In this document: in pieces, positions 33,631-42,653 of the stretch
Layout of the letters: every line of letters starts with the position of its first letter
How positions within the stretch are numbered: the stretch's first letter is position 1
Assembly (NCBI RefSeq): GCF_003309065.1
Contig: NZ_POAF01000006.1
Span: 124,001-188,000 of the forward strand
Direction: 5' to 3'
Origin: Glutamicibacter soli
GTDB lineage: Bacteria > Actinomycetota > Actinomycetes > Actinomycetales > Micrococcaceae
Length of the DNA stretch: 64,000 bases
The notes under the pieces: generated by a model
Told to the model about the DNA's origin: nothing
Databases searched by the model: none
The model's input: the letters and a program-made list of their open reading frames with translations, nothing else
Made by a program: the position numbers and the translations under genes

Positions 33631-33816
33631 GATGAACTACTTGGATCCTCATATGGGGGATGGGGTGCGCGTGTCCCTGCGCCGCGCTGGGCGGGCGGAA
33701 CATACCAAATCGTACGTGGGTCGGCAAGCAGATGGGGTAAAAATGTGTCTGGGCAAACCCGTGGGATTGCCCACACCCGCCGGGCGCGGACCCGTCGCGG
33801 TGGAAGAATGGTACGC

Positions 33817-34380
33817 ATGAAGCTGGGATTCGTCCGCCATGGACAGACGCAATGGAACCTCGAAGGCCGCCTGCAGGGAAGCAGCAACATCCCGCTGAAC
33901 GACACCGGGCGTGCCCAGGCTGCCGCGGCGGTACAGGTGCTCGCCGGCGGGAACTGGGACGTGGTCGTCTCCTCCCCGCTGGACCGCGCGCGGCAGACCG
34001 CGCAGATCATCGCCGACGGGCTGGGCCTTGAGCTGGGCCCGAGCTACGAGCTGCTGGTCGAGCGCGACTACGCGCAGGGCGAGGGCATGATCGAGGCCGA
34101 GGCGCTGCGCCGCTGGCCCGGGAAGCTCGGCGGCGGCATCGAGCCGCTGGAATCGGTGGTGGACCGCGGGCTGCGCGCCATCGGGCAGATCATGGAGGAC
34201 TTCCCCGGGAAAAACGTCGCGGTCATCTGCCACGGCACGATCATCCGGTATACGCTGTCGGATTTCGCCGGCTACACGCTGGATACCATCCGCAACGGCT
34301 CGGTGGCGGTGCTCGAGCAGGACGAGCGCGGCCGGCTGCGCCTGGAACTGGTCAACGACCAGGCGCCCGCCGCGCTGTAG
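33817..34380 (+). CDS. Histidine phosphatase (phosphoglycerate mutase-like) family protein
   Basis: A 187-residue protein with the RHG catalytic motif at the N-terminus (MKLGFVRHGQTQWNLEGRLQ), the second Arg in VSSPLDRARQTAQII, the proton-donor Glu in LLVERDYAQGEG and the distal His in VAVICHGTIIRYTL. Members dephosphorylate phosphoglycerate, sugar phosphates or nucleotides; the substrate is unknown. The long upstream open frame is antisense to the permease gene, and the conserved motif fixes the start at ATG 33817 (ATG 33808 also possible). Confidence 0.9.
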   Translation: MKLGFVRHGQTQWNLEGRLQGSSNIPLNDTGRAQAAAAVQVLAGGNWDVVVSSPLDRARQTAQIIADGLGLELGPSYELLVERDYAQGEGMIEAEALRRWPGKLGGGIEPLESVVDRGLRAIGQIMEDFPGKNVAVICHGTIIRYTLSDFAGYTLDTIRNGSVAVLEQDERGRLRLELVNDQAPAAL

Positions 34381-34395
34381 CGCCCGAGGGCCGGG

Positions 34396-35460
34396 TTAGG
34401 CGCCCGGAACCACGCGCCGCACGCTGGCGGTCAGCTGCGAGTCGTGCTGCCGGTTCTTGATCACGGCCAGCCACGATCCCAGATCCAGGTAGGCCCGGGT
34501 GCGCACCGGCGGCGCGGAGAGGAAGACGTCGTGCAGGGCGTCGGCCAGCCGCACCAGGTGCAGCTCGCGGCCCAGGTCCAGGCTGCGCTCGGCGATCTGC
34601 TGCACGTTCAGCGCGACATCAGACTTGGAGGCCGCGTCCTGCCAGCGCGGCAGCAGGTAGTCCTTGGCCGAGAGCATCACCAGCACCGGCATCTGCAGGT
34701 CCAGGCCCTTCTTGACCTTCGCCTGCGCGTCGAAGACCGCGGAGATGAACCCGGTGGTGATCTTGAAGCCGTTGACCGGGCGCCAGGCCAGATCGTAGTC
34801 CCATTCGCCCTCGAACTGGCTGGAGACCGTGCGGGTGTAGAAACCGGGGTCGATGCTGGGCAGGAAGCGGTGCGGGTTGCGCGCGCTGGAGGCCTGGAAC
34901 AGCCTGGACAGCGCGGTGCGTCCCAGCTCGCTGGCCTGGAATTCCAGCCACGGGCTGTTCAGCGCGAGCGCCTCGATCTTGTGCGGGTTCGCCGCCGCGT
35001 ACAGCGACGCGCTCAGCCCGCCGGTCGAATGCCCCAGCAGCACCACCCGGGTGCCGGGGTGGGCGCTGGTGATGATGCGCAGCGCCGCGTCGAACTCTTC
35101 GAAGTACTGCTCCAGGTTGTTGGTGAATCCCGGCGGGGTCTGCCCGGCTGGGTCGCGCTCGGCATCCAGCGGGAGGTTGCGCCCGTAGTGGCGCAGGTCC
35201 AGGGCGTAGAAGTCGGCCCCGGCATCGGTGAGGAACCGCGCCAGCTCGCTTTGGAAGAAGTAGTCCGACCAGCCGTGCACGTAGAGGATCGACAGCCCGC
35301 GCAGCGGCGGGGCCAGCCGCGGGACGCGGGACGGCCGGCGGTGGCGGACCAGCGTGGCGGTGGAGCCATCGAGCATCGGCAGCGTGCGCCGGGAGAAGCC
35401 CTCGCCCAACAGGTCGGGCTCCCACAGCTGCTCGGCCGGGTTTTTGAACTGGAACGCCAT
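34396..35460 (-). CDS. Alpha/beta hydrolase (serine aminopeptidase S33 / lysophospholipase-like)
   Basis: A 354-residue soluble hydrolase. The oxyanion segment LSILYVHGWSDYFFQSELARF is followed by DFYALDLRHYGRN and the nucleophile elbow VVLLGHSTGGLSASLY (catalytic Ser). The Asp lies in the VLVMLSAKD region and the His in RLADALHDVFLS. This matches the monoglyceride lipase/lysophospholipase branch. It is unlinked to neighbours and converges with the histidine phosphatase gene. Confidence 0.9.
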   Translation of the reverse strand: MAFQFKNPAEQLWEPDLLGEGFSRRTLPMLDGSTATLVRHRRPSRVPRLAPPLRGLSILYVHGWSDYFFQSELARFLTDAGADFYALDLRHYGRNLPLDAERDPAGQTPPGFTNNLEQYFEEFDAALRIITSAHPGTRVVLLGHSTGGLSASLYAAANPHKIEALALNSPWLEFQASELGRTALSRLFQASSARNPHRFLPSIDPGFYTRTVSSQFEGEWDYDLAWRPVNGFKITTGFISAVFDAQAKVKKGLDLQMPVLVMLSAKDYLLPRWQDAASKSDVALNVQQIAERSLDLGRELHLVRLADALHDVFLSAPPVRTRAYLDLGSWLAVIKNRQHDSQLTASVRRVVPGA

Positions 35461-35554
35461 GTGTTCAGCCTACCCAACACCGCAGGGCCGCAGGGCGCGA
35501 AAAACGGCATCCACCCGCGGGACTGGTTACCAACGGATGAATGCCGCAATTCGT

Positions 35555-35592
35555 GGCCGATTCTACGAGGACGACTTGGAAACGAATCGGCC
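35555..35592 (-). terminator. Hairpin downstream of aceB
   Basis: A perfect 9-bp stem GGCCGATTC (35555-35563) and GAATCGGCC (35584-35592) with a 20-nt loop, 30 bp past the aceB stop. No T-tract is obvious on the minus strand, so the terminator call is tentative. Confidence 0.5.
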
Positions 35593-35621
35593 GGGTCTCT
35601 AGGTGCTGCCTGCCTGCGGGG

Positions 35622-37259
35622 CTAGCCTGCCATTTCCAGTACTGGAACTGGCATGTCCAGGTAGCGCAGGTAGGCGTTGCGGGTCATGAAGGTCGGGAAG
35701 TCGTCGCGCAGTGCGCAGGCCTCGAAGATCTCCATGGCGGATTCGAAGCGGTCTCCCTCGAAGCGCTCCATGCGGTCCATGGTCTCCTCGGCGAGCTCCT
35801 GCACCCAGCGGCGGGTGACGATTTCGCCCTCGTCGGTGATGGCCGACTGGTGGATCCACTGCCACAGCTGCGAGCGGGAGATCTCGGCGGTGGCCGAATC
35901 CTCCATCAGGTTGCGCAGCACCACCGCGCCGTTGCCGCGCAGCCACGACTCGATGTAGCGGATGCCGATCTCGATGTTGTCGCGGATGCCCTGCTCGGTG
36001 ATCTTGCCTTCCAGGCCGGCCACGTCCAGCAGCGCAGTGGCGGAAACCTGAACGTCTTCGCGGGTGCGGCTGATCTGGTTCGGGTTCTCGCCCAGCACCT
36101 CGGTGTACACCTCGCGGGCCACTGCCACCAGGTCCGGGTGGGCCACCCACGAGCCGTCGAAGCCGTCGGCTGCCTCGCGGGCCTTGTCCTCGCGCACCTT
36201 GGCCAGATTGAGCTCGTTGATCGAGGCGTCCTTGCGGCTTGGCACGAAGGTGCTCATGCCGCCAATGGCGGTGGCGCCGCGGCGGTGGCACGCACGCACC
36301 AGCTGCTCGGTGTAGGCCCGCATGAACGGTGCGGTCATGGTCACCGAATCGCGGTCCGGGAACACGAAGCGCGGTCCGCGGGAGCGGAAGTTCTTGATGA
36401 TCGAGAAGATGTAGTCCCAGCGGCCGGCGTTCAGGCCCGAGGAGTGCTCACGCAGCTCGTAGAGGATCTCCTCCATCTCGAAGGCCGCGGTGATGCACTC
36501 GATGTGCACGGTGGCGCGGATGGTTCCGCGGTCGATGCCCAGCATGTCCTGCGCCATGTTGAACACGTCGTTCCACAGGCGTGCCTCCAGGTGGTTCTCC
36601 AGCTTCGGCAGGTAGTAGTACGGGCCGCGGCCGGCTGCCATCAGGCGCTTGGCGTTGTGGAAGAAGTGCAGTCCGAAGTCAACCAGCGAGGCCGACATCG
36701 GTGCGCCGTCCACCCGCAGGTGCTTCTCCGGCTGGTGCAGTGCGCGGGGGCGGACCACGATGGTCGGCAGCTGCTGCAGATCCGAGGTGTTCAGCTTGTA
36801 CTCGCGGCCGTCGGGAGCGGTGAAGTCCAGCTCGTTGTCCAGCACGCGGATCAGGTTCACCTGGTTCTTGATCACGTTCTGCCAGGTCGGGGAGCAGGCG
36901 TCCTCCATGTCGGCCAGCCAAACGTTGGCGCCGGAGTTCAGTGCGTTGATTGCAGCCTTGCGCTCGATCGGGCCGGTGATCTCCACGCGGCGGTCTTCCA
37001 GACCCGGTGCGATCGGGGCGACCTGCCATGAAGCGTCCTCGCGGATGTTCCGGGTTTCTTCCAGGAACTTCGGGTCGCGGCCGTTGGCGATGCGGGCCCG
37101 GTTGAGCTGGCGGCTCTGCATCAGCTCGTTGCGGCGGTGTTCGAAACCCTGGTGCAGTGCGGAGAGGAAGTCCAGTGCCTCGCTGGTGAGGATCTGTTCC
37201 TGGTAGCGCACTTCGGTGGCGGTGATGGTGATGTTGTTCAGGGTGATCGGGGTGTTCAT
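35622..37259 (-). CDS. aceB: Malate synthase A
   Basis: A 545-residue malate synthase A, condensing acetyl-CoA and glyoxylate to malate in the glyoxylate shunt. Signatures include GREYKLNTSDLQQLPTIVVRPR, then ITAAFEMEEILYELREHSSGLNAGRWDY and GGMSTFVPSRKD, which fit the form A enzyme (about 530-550 residues). It follows aceA on the same strand with a 79-bp gap that contains a strong hairpin, so expression may be partly uncoupled. With aceA it allows growth on acetyl-CoA-yielding substrates, such as the taurine pathway further right. Confidence 0.96.
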   Translation of the reverse strand: MNTPITLNNITITATEVRYQEQILTSEALDFLSALHQGFEHRRNELMQSRQLNRARIANGRDPKFLEETRNIREDASWQVAPIAPGLEDRRVEITGPIERKAAINALNSGANVWLADMEDACSPTWQNVIKNQVNLIRVLDNELDFTAPDGREYKLNTSDLQQLPTIVVRPRALHQPEKHLRVDGAPMSASLVDFGLHFFHNAKRLMAAGRGPYYYLPKLENHLEARLWNDVFNMAQDMLGIDRGTIRATVHIECITAAFEMEEILYELREHSSGLNAGRWDYIFSIIKNFRSRGPRFVFPDRDSVTMTAPFMRAYTEQLVRACHRRGATAIGGMSTFVPSRKDASINELNLAKVREDKAREAADGFDGSWVAHPDLVAVAREVYTEVLGENPNQISRTREDVQVSATALLDVAGLEGKITEQGIRDNIEIGIRYIESWLRGNGAVVLRNLMEDSATAEISRSQLWQWIHQSAITDEGEIVTRRWVQELAEETMDRMERFEGDRFESAMEIFEACALRDDFPTFMTRNAYLRYLDMPVPVLEMAG

Positions 37260-37290
37260 GACAGCGTCCTTAAAGCTTAAAAATGGTGGT

Positions 37291-37322
37291 GGTGCCGGCT
37301 GACGTCATTGTCAGCCGGCACC
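37291..37322 (-). terminator. Hairpin between aceA and aceB
   Basis: A perfect 13-bp stem GGTGCCGGCTGAC (37291-37303) and GTCAGCCGGCACC (37310-37322) with a 6-nt loop. On the minus strand it is followed by ACCACCATTTTTAAG. It lies 17 bp past the aceA stop and before the aceB start. It may be a terminator or a partial terminator that sets the aceA:aceB ratio. Confidence 0.8.
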
Positions 37323-37338
37323 ATCGACCCGTCAGGGT

Positions 37339-38643
37339 CTAATGGAATTGGCCTTCTTCGGTGGAACCAACCAGCGCCAGGGTGGAGGCGTTCGGGTTCA
37401 GCGTGGTGGAGATGGCATCGAAGTAGCCGGTGCCGACTTCGCGCTGGTGCTTCGTGGCGGTGTAGCCGTCAGCCTCGGCAGCGAATTCGCGCTCCTGCAG
37501 TTCGACGTAGGCGCTCATGCCGTCCTTCGCGTAGCCCTTGGCCAGATCGAACATCGAGTGGTTCAGTGCGTGGAAGCCGGCCAGGGTGATGAACTGGAAG
37601 CTGAAGCCCATGGCGCCGAGTTCGCGCTGGAACTTTGCGATGGTTGCGTCGTCCAGGTGCTTCTTCCAGTTGAAGGAAGGGGAGCAGTTGTACGAAAGCA
37701 TCTGGTCCGGGAAGTCCTTCTTGACTGCCTCGGCGAACTTGCGGGCAAGTTCCAGGTCCGGGGTGCCGGTCTCCATCCAGATCAGGTCCGAGTACGGAGC
37801 GTAGGCCTTGGCACGGGCGATGCATGGCTCGATGCCGTTGCGGACCTTGTAGAAGCCTTCCGGGGTGCGCTCGCCGGTGATGAATTCCTGGTCGCGCTCG
37901 TCGACGTCGGAGGTGATCAGGGTTGCCGCCTCGGCGTCGGTGCGGGCGATGACGACGGACGGGGTGCCGGCGACGTCAGCTGCCAGACGTGCTGCGTTCA
38001 AGGTGCGGATGTGCTGCTGGGTCGGGATCAGGACCTTGCCGCCCAGGTGGCCGCACTTCTTCTCCGAGGCCAGCTGGTCTTCCCAGTGGACGCCCGAAGC
38101 GCCGGCGGTGATCATGGACTTCATCAGCTCGTAGGCGTTCAGCGGGCCGCCGAAGCCGGCCTCGGCGTCTGCGACGATCGGGACCATCCAGTCCTCGACG
38201 GTCTGGATGCCTTCGGAGAACTCGATCTGGTCTGCACGCTGCAACGCGTTGTTGATGCGGCGGACAACCTGCGGAACCGAGTTAGCCGGGTACAGCGACT
38301 GGTCCGGGTAGGTCTGGCCCGAGAGGTTTGCGTCGGCTGCAACCTGCCAGCCGGAAAGGTAGATGGCTCGCAGGCCGGCCTTGACCTGCTGGACTGCCTG
38401 GTTGCCGGTCAGTGCGCCCAGTGCGTTGGTGTAGCCGCCGGTCGGGGTTTCCTCGGTGAGCTGCTTCCAGAGCTTCTGGGAACCGCGCTTGGCCAGGGTG
38501 TGCTCTTCCTGGACCCGACCCTGGAGCTTCACGACGTCTGCAGCGGAGTAATCGCGGGTGACGCCTTCCCAGCGGGGGTTGGTTGCCCAGTCGTTTTCGA
38601 GGGCTGCGACGCGGTTCTCGATCGAATTCTCGTTGGTAGTCAT
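37339..38643 (-). CDS. aceA: Isocitrate lyase
   Basis: A 434-residue isocitrate lyase cleaving isocitrate to succinate and glyoxylate. The catalytic loop [18 protein letters not shown] (the KKCGH motif) and [20 protein letters not shown] are diagnostic, as are [12 protein letters not shown] and [18 protein letters not shown]. Length matches actinobacterial Icl1. The ATG at 38643 has AAGGAG just upstream. A sequence matching the published RamB operator type lies about 155-175 bp upstream (38797-38817), and ramB itself is 5 kb away, so repression by RamB is likely. Confidence 0.97.
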   Translation of the reverse strand: MTTNENSIENRVAALENDWATNPRWEGVTRDYSAADVVKLQGRVQEEHTLAKRGSQKLWKQLTEETPTGGYTNALGALTGNQAVQQVKAGLRAIYLSGWQVAADANLSGQTYPDQSLYPANSVPQVVRRINNALQRADQIEFSEGIQTVEDWMVPIVADAEAGFGGPLNAYELMKSMITAGASGVHWEDQLASEKKCGHLGGKVLIPTQQHIRTLNAARLAADVAGTPSVVIARTDAEAATLITSDVDERDQEFITGERTPEGFYKVRNGIEPCIARAKAYAPYSDLIWMETGTPDLELARKFAEAVKKDFPDQMLSYNCSPSFNWKKHLDDATIAKFQRELGAMGFSFQFITLAGFHALNHSMFDLAKGYAKDGMSAYVELQEREFAAEADGYTATKHQREVGTGYFDAISTTLNPNASTLALVGSTEEGQFH

Positions 38644-39473
38644 GTTGCTGGCTCCTTCGCACAAGCTCGGTGTTCGTTCGGACCGGTGAACCTGGCGGTT
38701 TCGATCCGGTGAACTTCTTCGTGACAACAACTATTCCCTGCCTGCAACCCCTCCAACAGGGGAATTTCAGATTAAGATTCGCCGTTCTTCGTTTTTCTGG
38801 AAGTTTTGCACTTCTTGATGCTGATTGTGATCCAAGAGACAGAAAGTCGCGATTTTGGGTCGAAATCGGTGTCAAGAAATCACGGAATTCCTTGTCTGAA
38901 TGTCGGTGAGTGGGGTGCCTCCTTCGTTGCGGGAACTGCGACATGAAGTTGACATAGCAGGTGAGGGGCGTGCTTCGAGGCTGTATCCGGGAAACTTTTC
39001 GAGGGCTCGATGCGGATTCGGGGGCTGGCGAATTGCGCGCTTCCCATATGCCGCATGCTGTGCGCCACCTCACTGTCGCGCGAAAAGTGGAGGGGATATA
39101 TCCGCGTGTGGCCGGTCGAAGAAATGACGTTCTTTCAAAATGCTGTATTTCGCGATCGCCGGGGATTCGGGCGCAATTTCCGCGACACGGGGTTCTGGAA
39201 GCGCCGCAGGCACGCTTGGTCCTAGAAAAATGTGGTCCAACTGGCCCTTTGGGGTCGAGCAAGCGTTTGGCATAGTGACTTGAGCCACAGAAAAGATGAA
39301 ACAAGAATATACTTCTAGCCATGGCGTTTCGTTTGCGAAAAGGCGGACCGCACGCTGCGGACAGCGCGGCAGCTACACGAGCGCACAGCCAGCCACGACG
39401 ATTTCTGGGGCATTTCAACCTGCCTTCGGATGAACAAGGGCAGCACGGTCGAAAAGATGCAAGGGAGACAAAC
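38644..39473. other. 830-bp intergenic region between aceA and the MFS gene
   Basis: No convincing gene is seen; open frames here have no family features. It contains the RamB-like motif (38797-38817) and the aceA promoter region, whose exact -10/-35 I cannot settle. Near the other end a TATACT box at 39308-39313 is a possible promoter for the plus-strand MFS gene. Confidence 0.55.
38797..38817. promoter_or_regulatory. RamB-like operator upstream of aceA
   Basis: The sequence CTGGAAGTTTTGCA followed by CTTCTTG is almost the same as the element directly upstream of ramB (43697-43718). Both resemble the RamB box reported in Corynebacterium glutamicum (core ACTTTGCAAA). Confidence 0.6.
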
Positions 39474-40931
39474 GTGTCGAGTACCAAGGGTTCGGGCCTG
39501 AGTATTGCACCCGGGATCCCGCTCAAGCTGAGCGCGGTCGTGGGATTCTTGATCTTCGTGGAATTCACCAGCGGATTCGTGCAGGGCTACTACCTGCCGC
39601 TGTACGGAGCGCTGAGCCAGCGGCTTGGCATCTCCGATGCGGACATCACCTGGTTCGTCACCCTCTGGACCCTGTCCTCCGCGGTCTGCATACCGGTGCT
39701 GGCCAAGCTGGGAGACATCTTCGGGCATCGCAGGATGCTGCGGGTGGCGGTCTTGGCGGTGCTGGTGGGCGTCTGCTTCGTGGCGTTTTCCGGGAACTAC
39801 GCGCTGGTGCTCATCGGGCGCATCCTCACCGGACCCCTTTCGGTCTGGCTCCCGCTGGAAATCGCGATGGTGCACGACCGGATTTCCGGGGACCGCGCGC
39901 GGCGTTCGGTCGGGTTGCTCATTTCCTTCCTGACCATCGGGGTGATTGCCGGCATGCTTGCCTCCGGTGTCATCGCCGGGCTGGGCTGGAACTTCACCAC
40001 GGTGCTGCTGGTGCCGGCCATCGTGACCGGGCTGTGCATGATTGTTGTGCTGTTCCTGGTGCCCGAATCCACCGTGCGTTCGAAGTCCACCGTCGACTAC
40101 CTGGGTTTCCTCGGCCTGGGCGCCTCCATGGTGACCATGCTGCTGGGCCTGAGCGGCATCCAGAAATTCGGCATTTCCTCTCCGCAGGTGCTGCTCACGC
40201 TCTTCGCCTGCGTGGTCATCACGGTGGCTTGGGTGTTCTGGGAGTCTAAAACCAGTTGCCCGGCGATCGACCTGAAGCTGGTCTGCTCGCGGCTGATGTG
40301 GCCGCCCTACCTCTCCGCGTTCCTCTACGGCACCGTCATGCTCGGCACCCAGACCATCGGCACGACGTTCCTGGCGGCCAAGCCGGAGGAAGTCGGTTTC
40401 GGCTTCGCCCTGGCCCCCGGGCTCATTTCGCTGCTCAGCGCCGGGCTGACGCTGCTCAGCTGCATCGCCGCGGCGATCTTCGCCTACGTGGCCAGGGTGA
40501 CCGGCATGCGCGGGGTGCTGCTGCTCGGGGTGTGCCTGGGCGCGGCCGGACTGCTGCTGCTGGTCTTCTTCCATGACGTGTTCGCCATGGTCATCGCCTA
40601 CCAGTGTCTGGCCGGACTGGGCTTCGGCATGCTGATGGGGGCCATGCCGGCGCTGGTCGCCGAGATCTCCCCGGTTGACCAGACCGGCATAGCCACCGGC
40701 ATCTACAACTCGGTCAAGACCCTGGGCGGGGCAGTGGGCGGTGCGGTGTTCGGCGTCATCCTGGCCTCCACCGTGGGACCGGCCCAGGGCGCCTCGATAG
40801 ACTCCTACCGCCTGGTGTGGATCATCTGCATCGCCGCGCTGGCGCTGTGCGTCATTTCGCTGCTGTTCATGCGCAACGACAAGGCCCCGCAAGCCGCGAA
40901 GCAGGCGCTGGAAACCGACCTGGCGCGGTAG
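39474..40931 (+). CDS. MFS transporter
   Basis: A transporter of about 485 residues with roughly 12-14 membrane spans. The start signature is IPLKLSAVVGFLIFVEFTSG, followed by motif A-like AKLGDIFGHRRMLRVAV and the motif C-like SFLTIGVIAGMLASGVI. No substrate can be assigned. The GTG at 39474 has AGGGAG 7 nt upstream and starts directly before the conserved part. A longer version from ATG 39321 would add 51 atypical residues. It is followed 48 bp later by the amidohydrolase gene on the same strand, so the pair may import and hydrolyse a common substrate. Confidence 0.88.
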   Translation: MSSTKGSGLSIAPGIPLKLSAVVGFLIFVEFTSGFVQGYYLPLYGALSQRLGISDADITWFVTLWTLSSAVCIPVLAKLGDIFGHRRMLRVAVLAVLVGVCFVAFSGNYALVLIGRILTGPLSVWLPLEIAMVHDRISGDRARRSVGLLISFLTIGVIAGMLASGVIAGLGWNFTTVLLVPAIVTGLCMIVVLFLVPESTVRSKSTVDYLGFLGLGASMVTMLLGLSGIQKFGISSPQVLLTLFACVVITVAWVFWESKTSCPAIDLKLVCSRLMWPPYLSAFLYGTVMLGTQTIGTTFLAAKPEEVGFGFALAPGLISLLSAGLTLLSCIAAAIFAYVARVTGMRGVLLLGVCLGAAGLLLLVFFHDVFAMVIAYQCLAGLGFGMLMGAMPALVAEISPVDQTGIATGIYNSVKTLGGAVGGAVFGVILASTVGPAQGASIDSYRLVWIICIAALALCVISLLFMRNDKAPQAAKQALETDLAR

Positions 40932-40979
40932 GCTTCGCCGCCGCGCTTCACTACCGTACCCAAGAAGACCGGAGAACCC

Positions 40980-42653
40980 ATGACATCGCAGACCATCATC
41001 TATCCCGCCCGCGCGGTCCACACCATGGATCCGTCCCGTCCCGCCGCCCAAGCGGTGGCGGTGCGCGAGGGGCGCATCCGCGCCGTGGGCAGCCTCGACG
41101 AGCTGCTGGGCTACCCGGACTGCGTGGTGGACGAGCGCTACCGCCACAAGGTGATCGTCCCGGGCTTCGTTGAGGCGCACGCCCATGCAGGATCCGGCGG
41201 GATGTGGGACGGACAGGTCTACGTGGGCTACTTCGACCGGACTGACCCCCAAGGGACAGTGTGGCCCGGCTGCAGGGATGCGCAGGCGATCCTTCGCCGG
41301 CTGCGCGAGGCGCTGGAACAGCTGGAGCCGGGCGCCCCGCTGAAGGCCTGGGGGCTGGATAACATCTACTTCCCGGACACCCGGATCCTGGCCCGGGAGC
41401 TTGATTCGGTCGCCGAGGACCGGCTGGTGCAGATCACCCACGCCAATGGCCACGTCGCGGTAGTGAACAGCGCGACGCTGCGCGCCGCAGGCATCGACGG
41501 CTCCACGCAGGTTCAGGGCGTGGAGAAATACCCCGACGGCACCCCCACCGGCGAACTGCGCGAGTTCGCCGCGCTGGGACTGGTGCATGAGCTGTTCGGC
41601 GGCGGGCTGCTGGAGCTCTCGGAGAAAAGCCTGCGCAACTTCGCGCAGGACGCGGTCAACCACGGGGTCACCACCATCACCGACCTGGGCAGCATGCGCC
41701 CGCTGAGCGAGGAAGGCCGGCGCGACTACTCGGACACCGTGGACGAGCACTTCCCGGTCCGGCTGAACGTCTTCCAGTTCGGAATGGGGCTGGGCACCGG
41801 GCCGCTGGCCGAGCAGACCGCGCGGCAGCTGGCTGGGATCAGAACGCTGGGGCACGAGAAGCTGCGCTTCGGGCATGTGAAGCTGATGCTCGACGGGTCC
41901 ATCCAGGGGTTCACCGCGCGCCTGCAGGAACCGGGCTACCTGGGCACGCGCGAGAACGGCATCTGGAACACGACCCCCGAGGAATTCGAGGCGGCCTTCA
42001 GCGCCTTCCACCAGGCGGGGCTGCTCATCCACGTGCACTGCAACGGCGACCAGGCCAGCGAGCTGTTCCTCGACACGCTGGAAAAGGTGCTGACCAAGCA
42101 CCCGCGGCCGGACCACCGGCACACCATGACCCACTCGCAGCTGACCACCCAGGCGCAGTACCGCCGCGCCGCCGCGCTGGGCGCCTGCGCGAACATCTTC
42201 TCCAACCACCTGTGGTTCTGGGGAGACCAGCATGCGGACAAGATCCTCGGGATCGACAGGGCCTCGCGGATGAATGCCGCGCGCTCCGCGCTGCGTGCCG
42301 GGGTGCCGATCTCGCTGCACTGCGATACCCCGGTCACCGAGCTGAATCCGCTGCAGACCATGAAGCATGCGGTCACCCGGTTGACTCCGTCGGGCAGGGT
42401 GCTGGGCGACCACGAGCGGATCAGCGTCGAGCAGGCGCTGCACGCGGTGACGCTGGGCGCAGCCTACATGCTCAAGATGGACCACGAGGTCGGCTCCATC
42501 GAGGCCGGGAAGCGGGCCGACCTGGCCATCCTGGACGAAGACCCGTTCGAGGTCGAGCCCGAAGCGCTGGGCGGCATCCAGGTGCACGGTACGCTGCTGG
42601 GCGGGGTGCCCCAGCAGGCCCGCCACGGCGCGGCGCTGCAGGGACGGCGATGA
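40980..42653 (+). CDS. Amidohydrolase, YtcJ / N-substituted formamide deformylase-like
   Basis: A 557-residue metal-dependent hydrolase of the amidohydrolase 3 family. The metal-binding HxH lies in VIVPGFVEAHAHAGS; further ligands are in LIHVHCNGDQASE and the Asp in VPISLHCDTPVTEL. VKLMLDGSIQGFTA is typical of YtcJ-like enzymes. The C-terminus has the composite domain IEAGKRADLAILDEDPF. The substrate is unknown; relatives cleave N-substituted formamides and other amides. It overlaps the CobW-like GTPase gene by 4 nt (ATGA). The tight coupling suggests the GTPase delivers its metal. Confidence 0.9.
   Translation: MTSQTIIYPARAVHTMDPSRPAAQAVAVREGRIRAVGSLDELLGYPDCVVDERYRHKVIVPGFVEAHAHAGSGGMWDGQVYVGYFDRTDPQGTVWPGCRDAQAILRRLREALEQLEPGAPLKAWGLDNIYFPDTRILARELDSVAEDRLVQITHANGHVAVVNSATLRAAGIDGSTQVQGVEKYPDGTPTGELREFAALGLVHELFGGGLLELSEKSLRNFAQDAVNHGVTTITDLGSMRPLSEEGRRDYSDTVDEHFPVRLNVFQFGMGLGTGPLAEQTARQLAGIRTLGHEKLRFGHVKLMLDGSIQGFTARLQEPGYLGTRENGIWNTTPEEFEAAFSAFHQAGLLIHVHCNGDQASELFLDTLEKVLTKHPRPDHRHTMTHSQLTTQAQYRRAAALGACANIFSNHLWFWGDQHADKILGIDRASRMNAARSALRAGVPISLHCDTPVTELNPLQTMKHAVTRLTPSGRVLGDHERISVEQALHAVTLGAAYMLKMDHEVGSIEAGKRADLAILDEDPFEVEPEALGGIQVHGTLLGGVPQQARHGAALQGRR

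Noticed and set aside
32671-33816. Long upstream extension of the histidine phosphatase frame
   Set aside because: It is antisense to the amino acid permease. The RHG motif lies within ten residues of the ATG at 33817, where this family begins.
39315-42626. A 1103-codon open frame on the minus strand
   Set aside because: It is the antisense shadow of the MFS, amidohydrolase and part of the upstream region. It is rich in His, Gly, Arg and Gln, as expected for reverse frames of GC-rich genes, and has no domain motifs.
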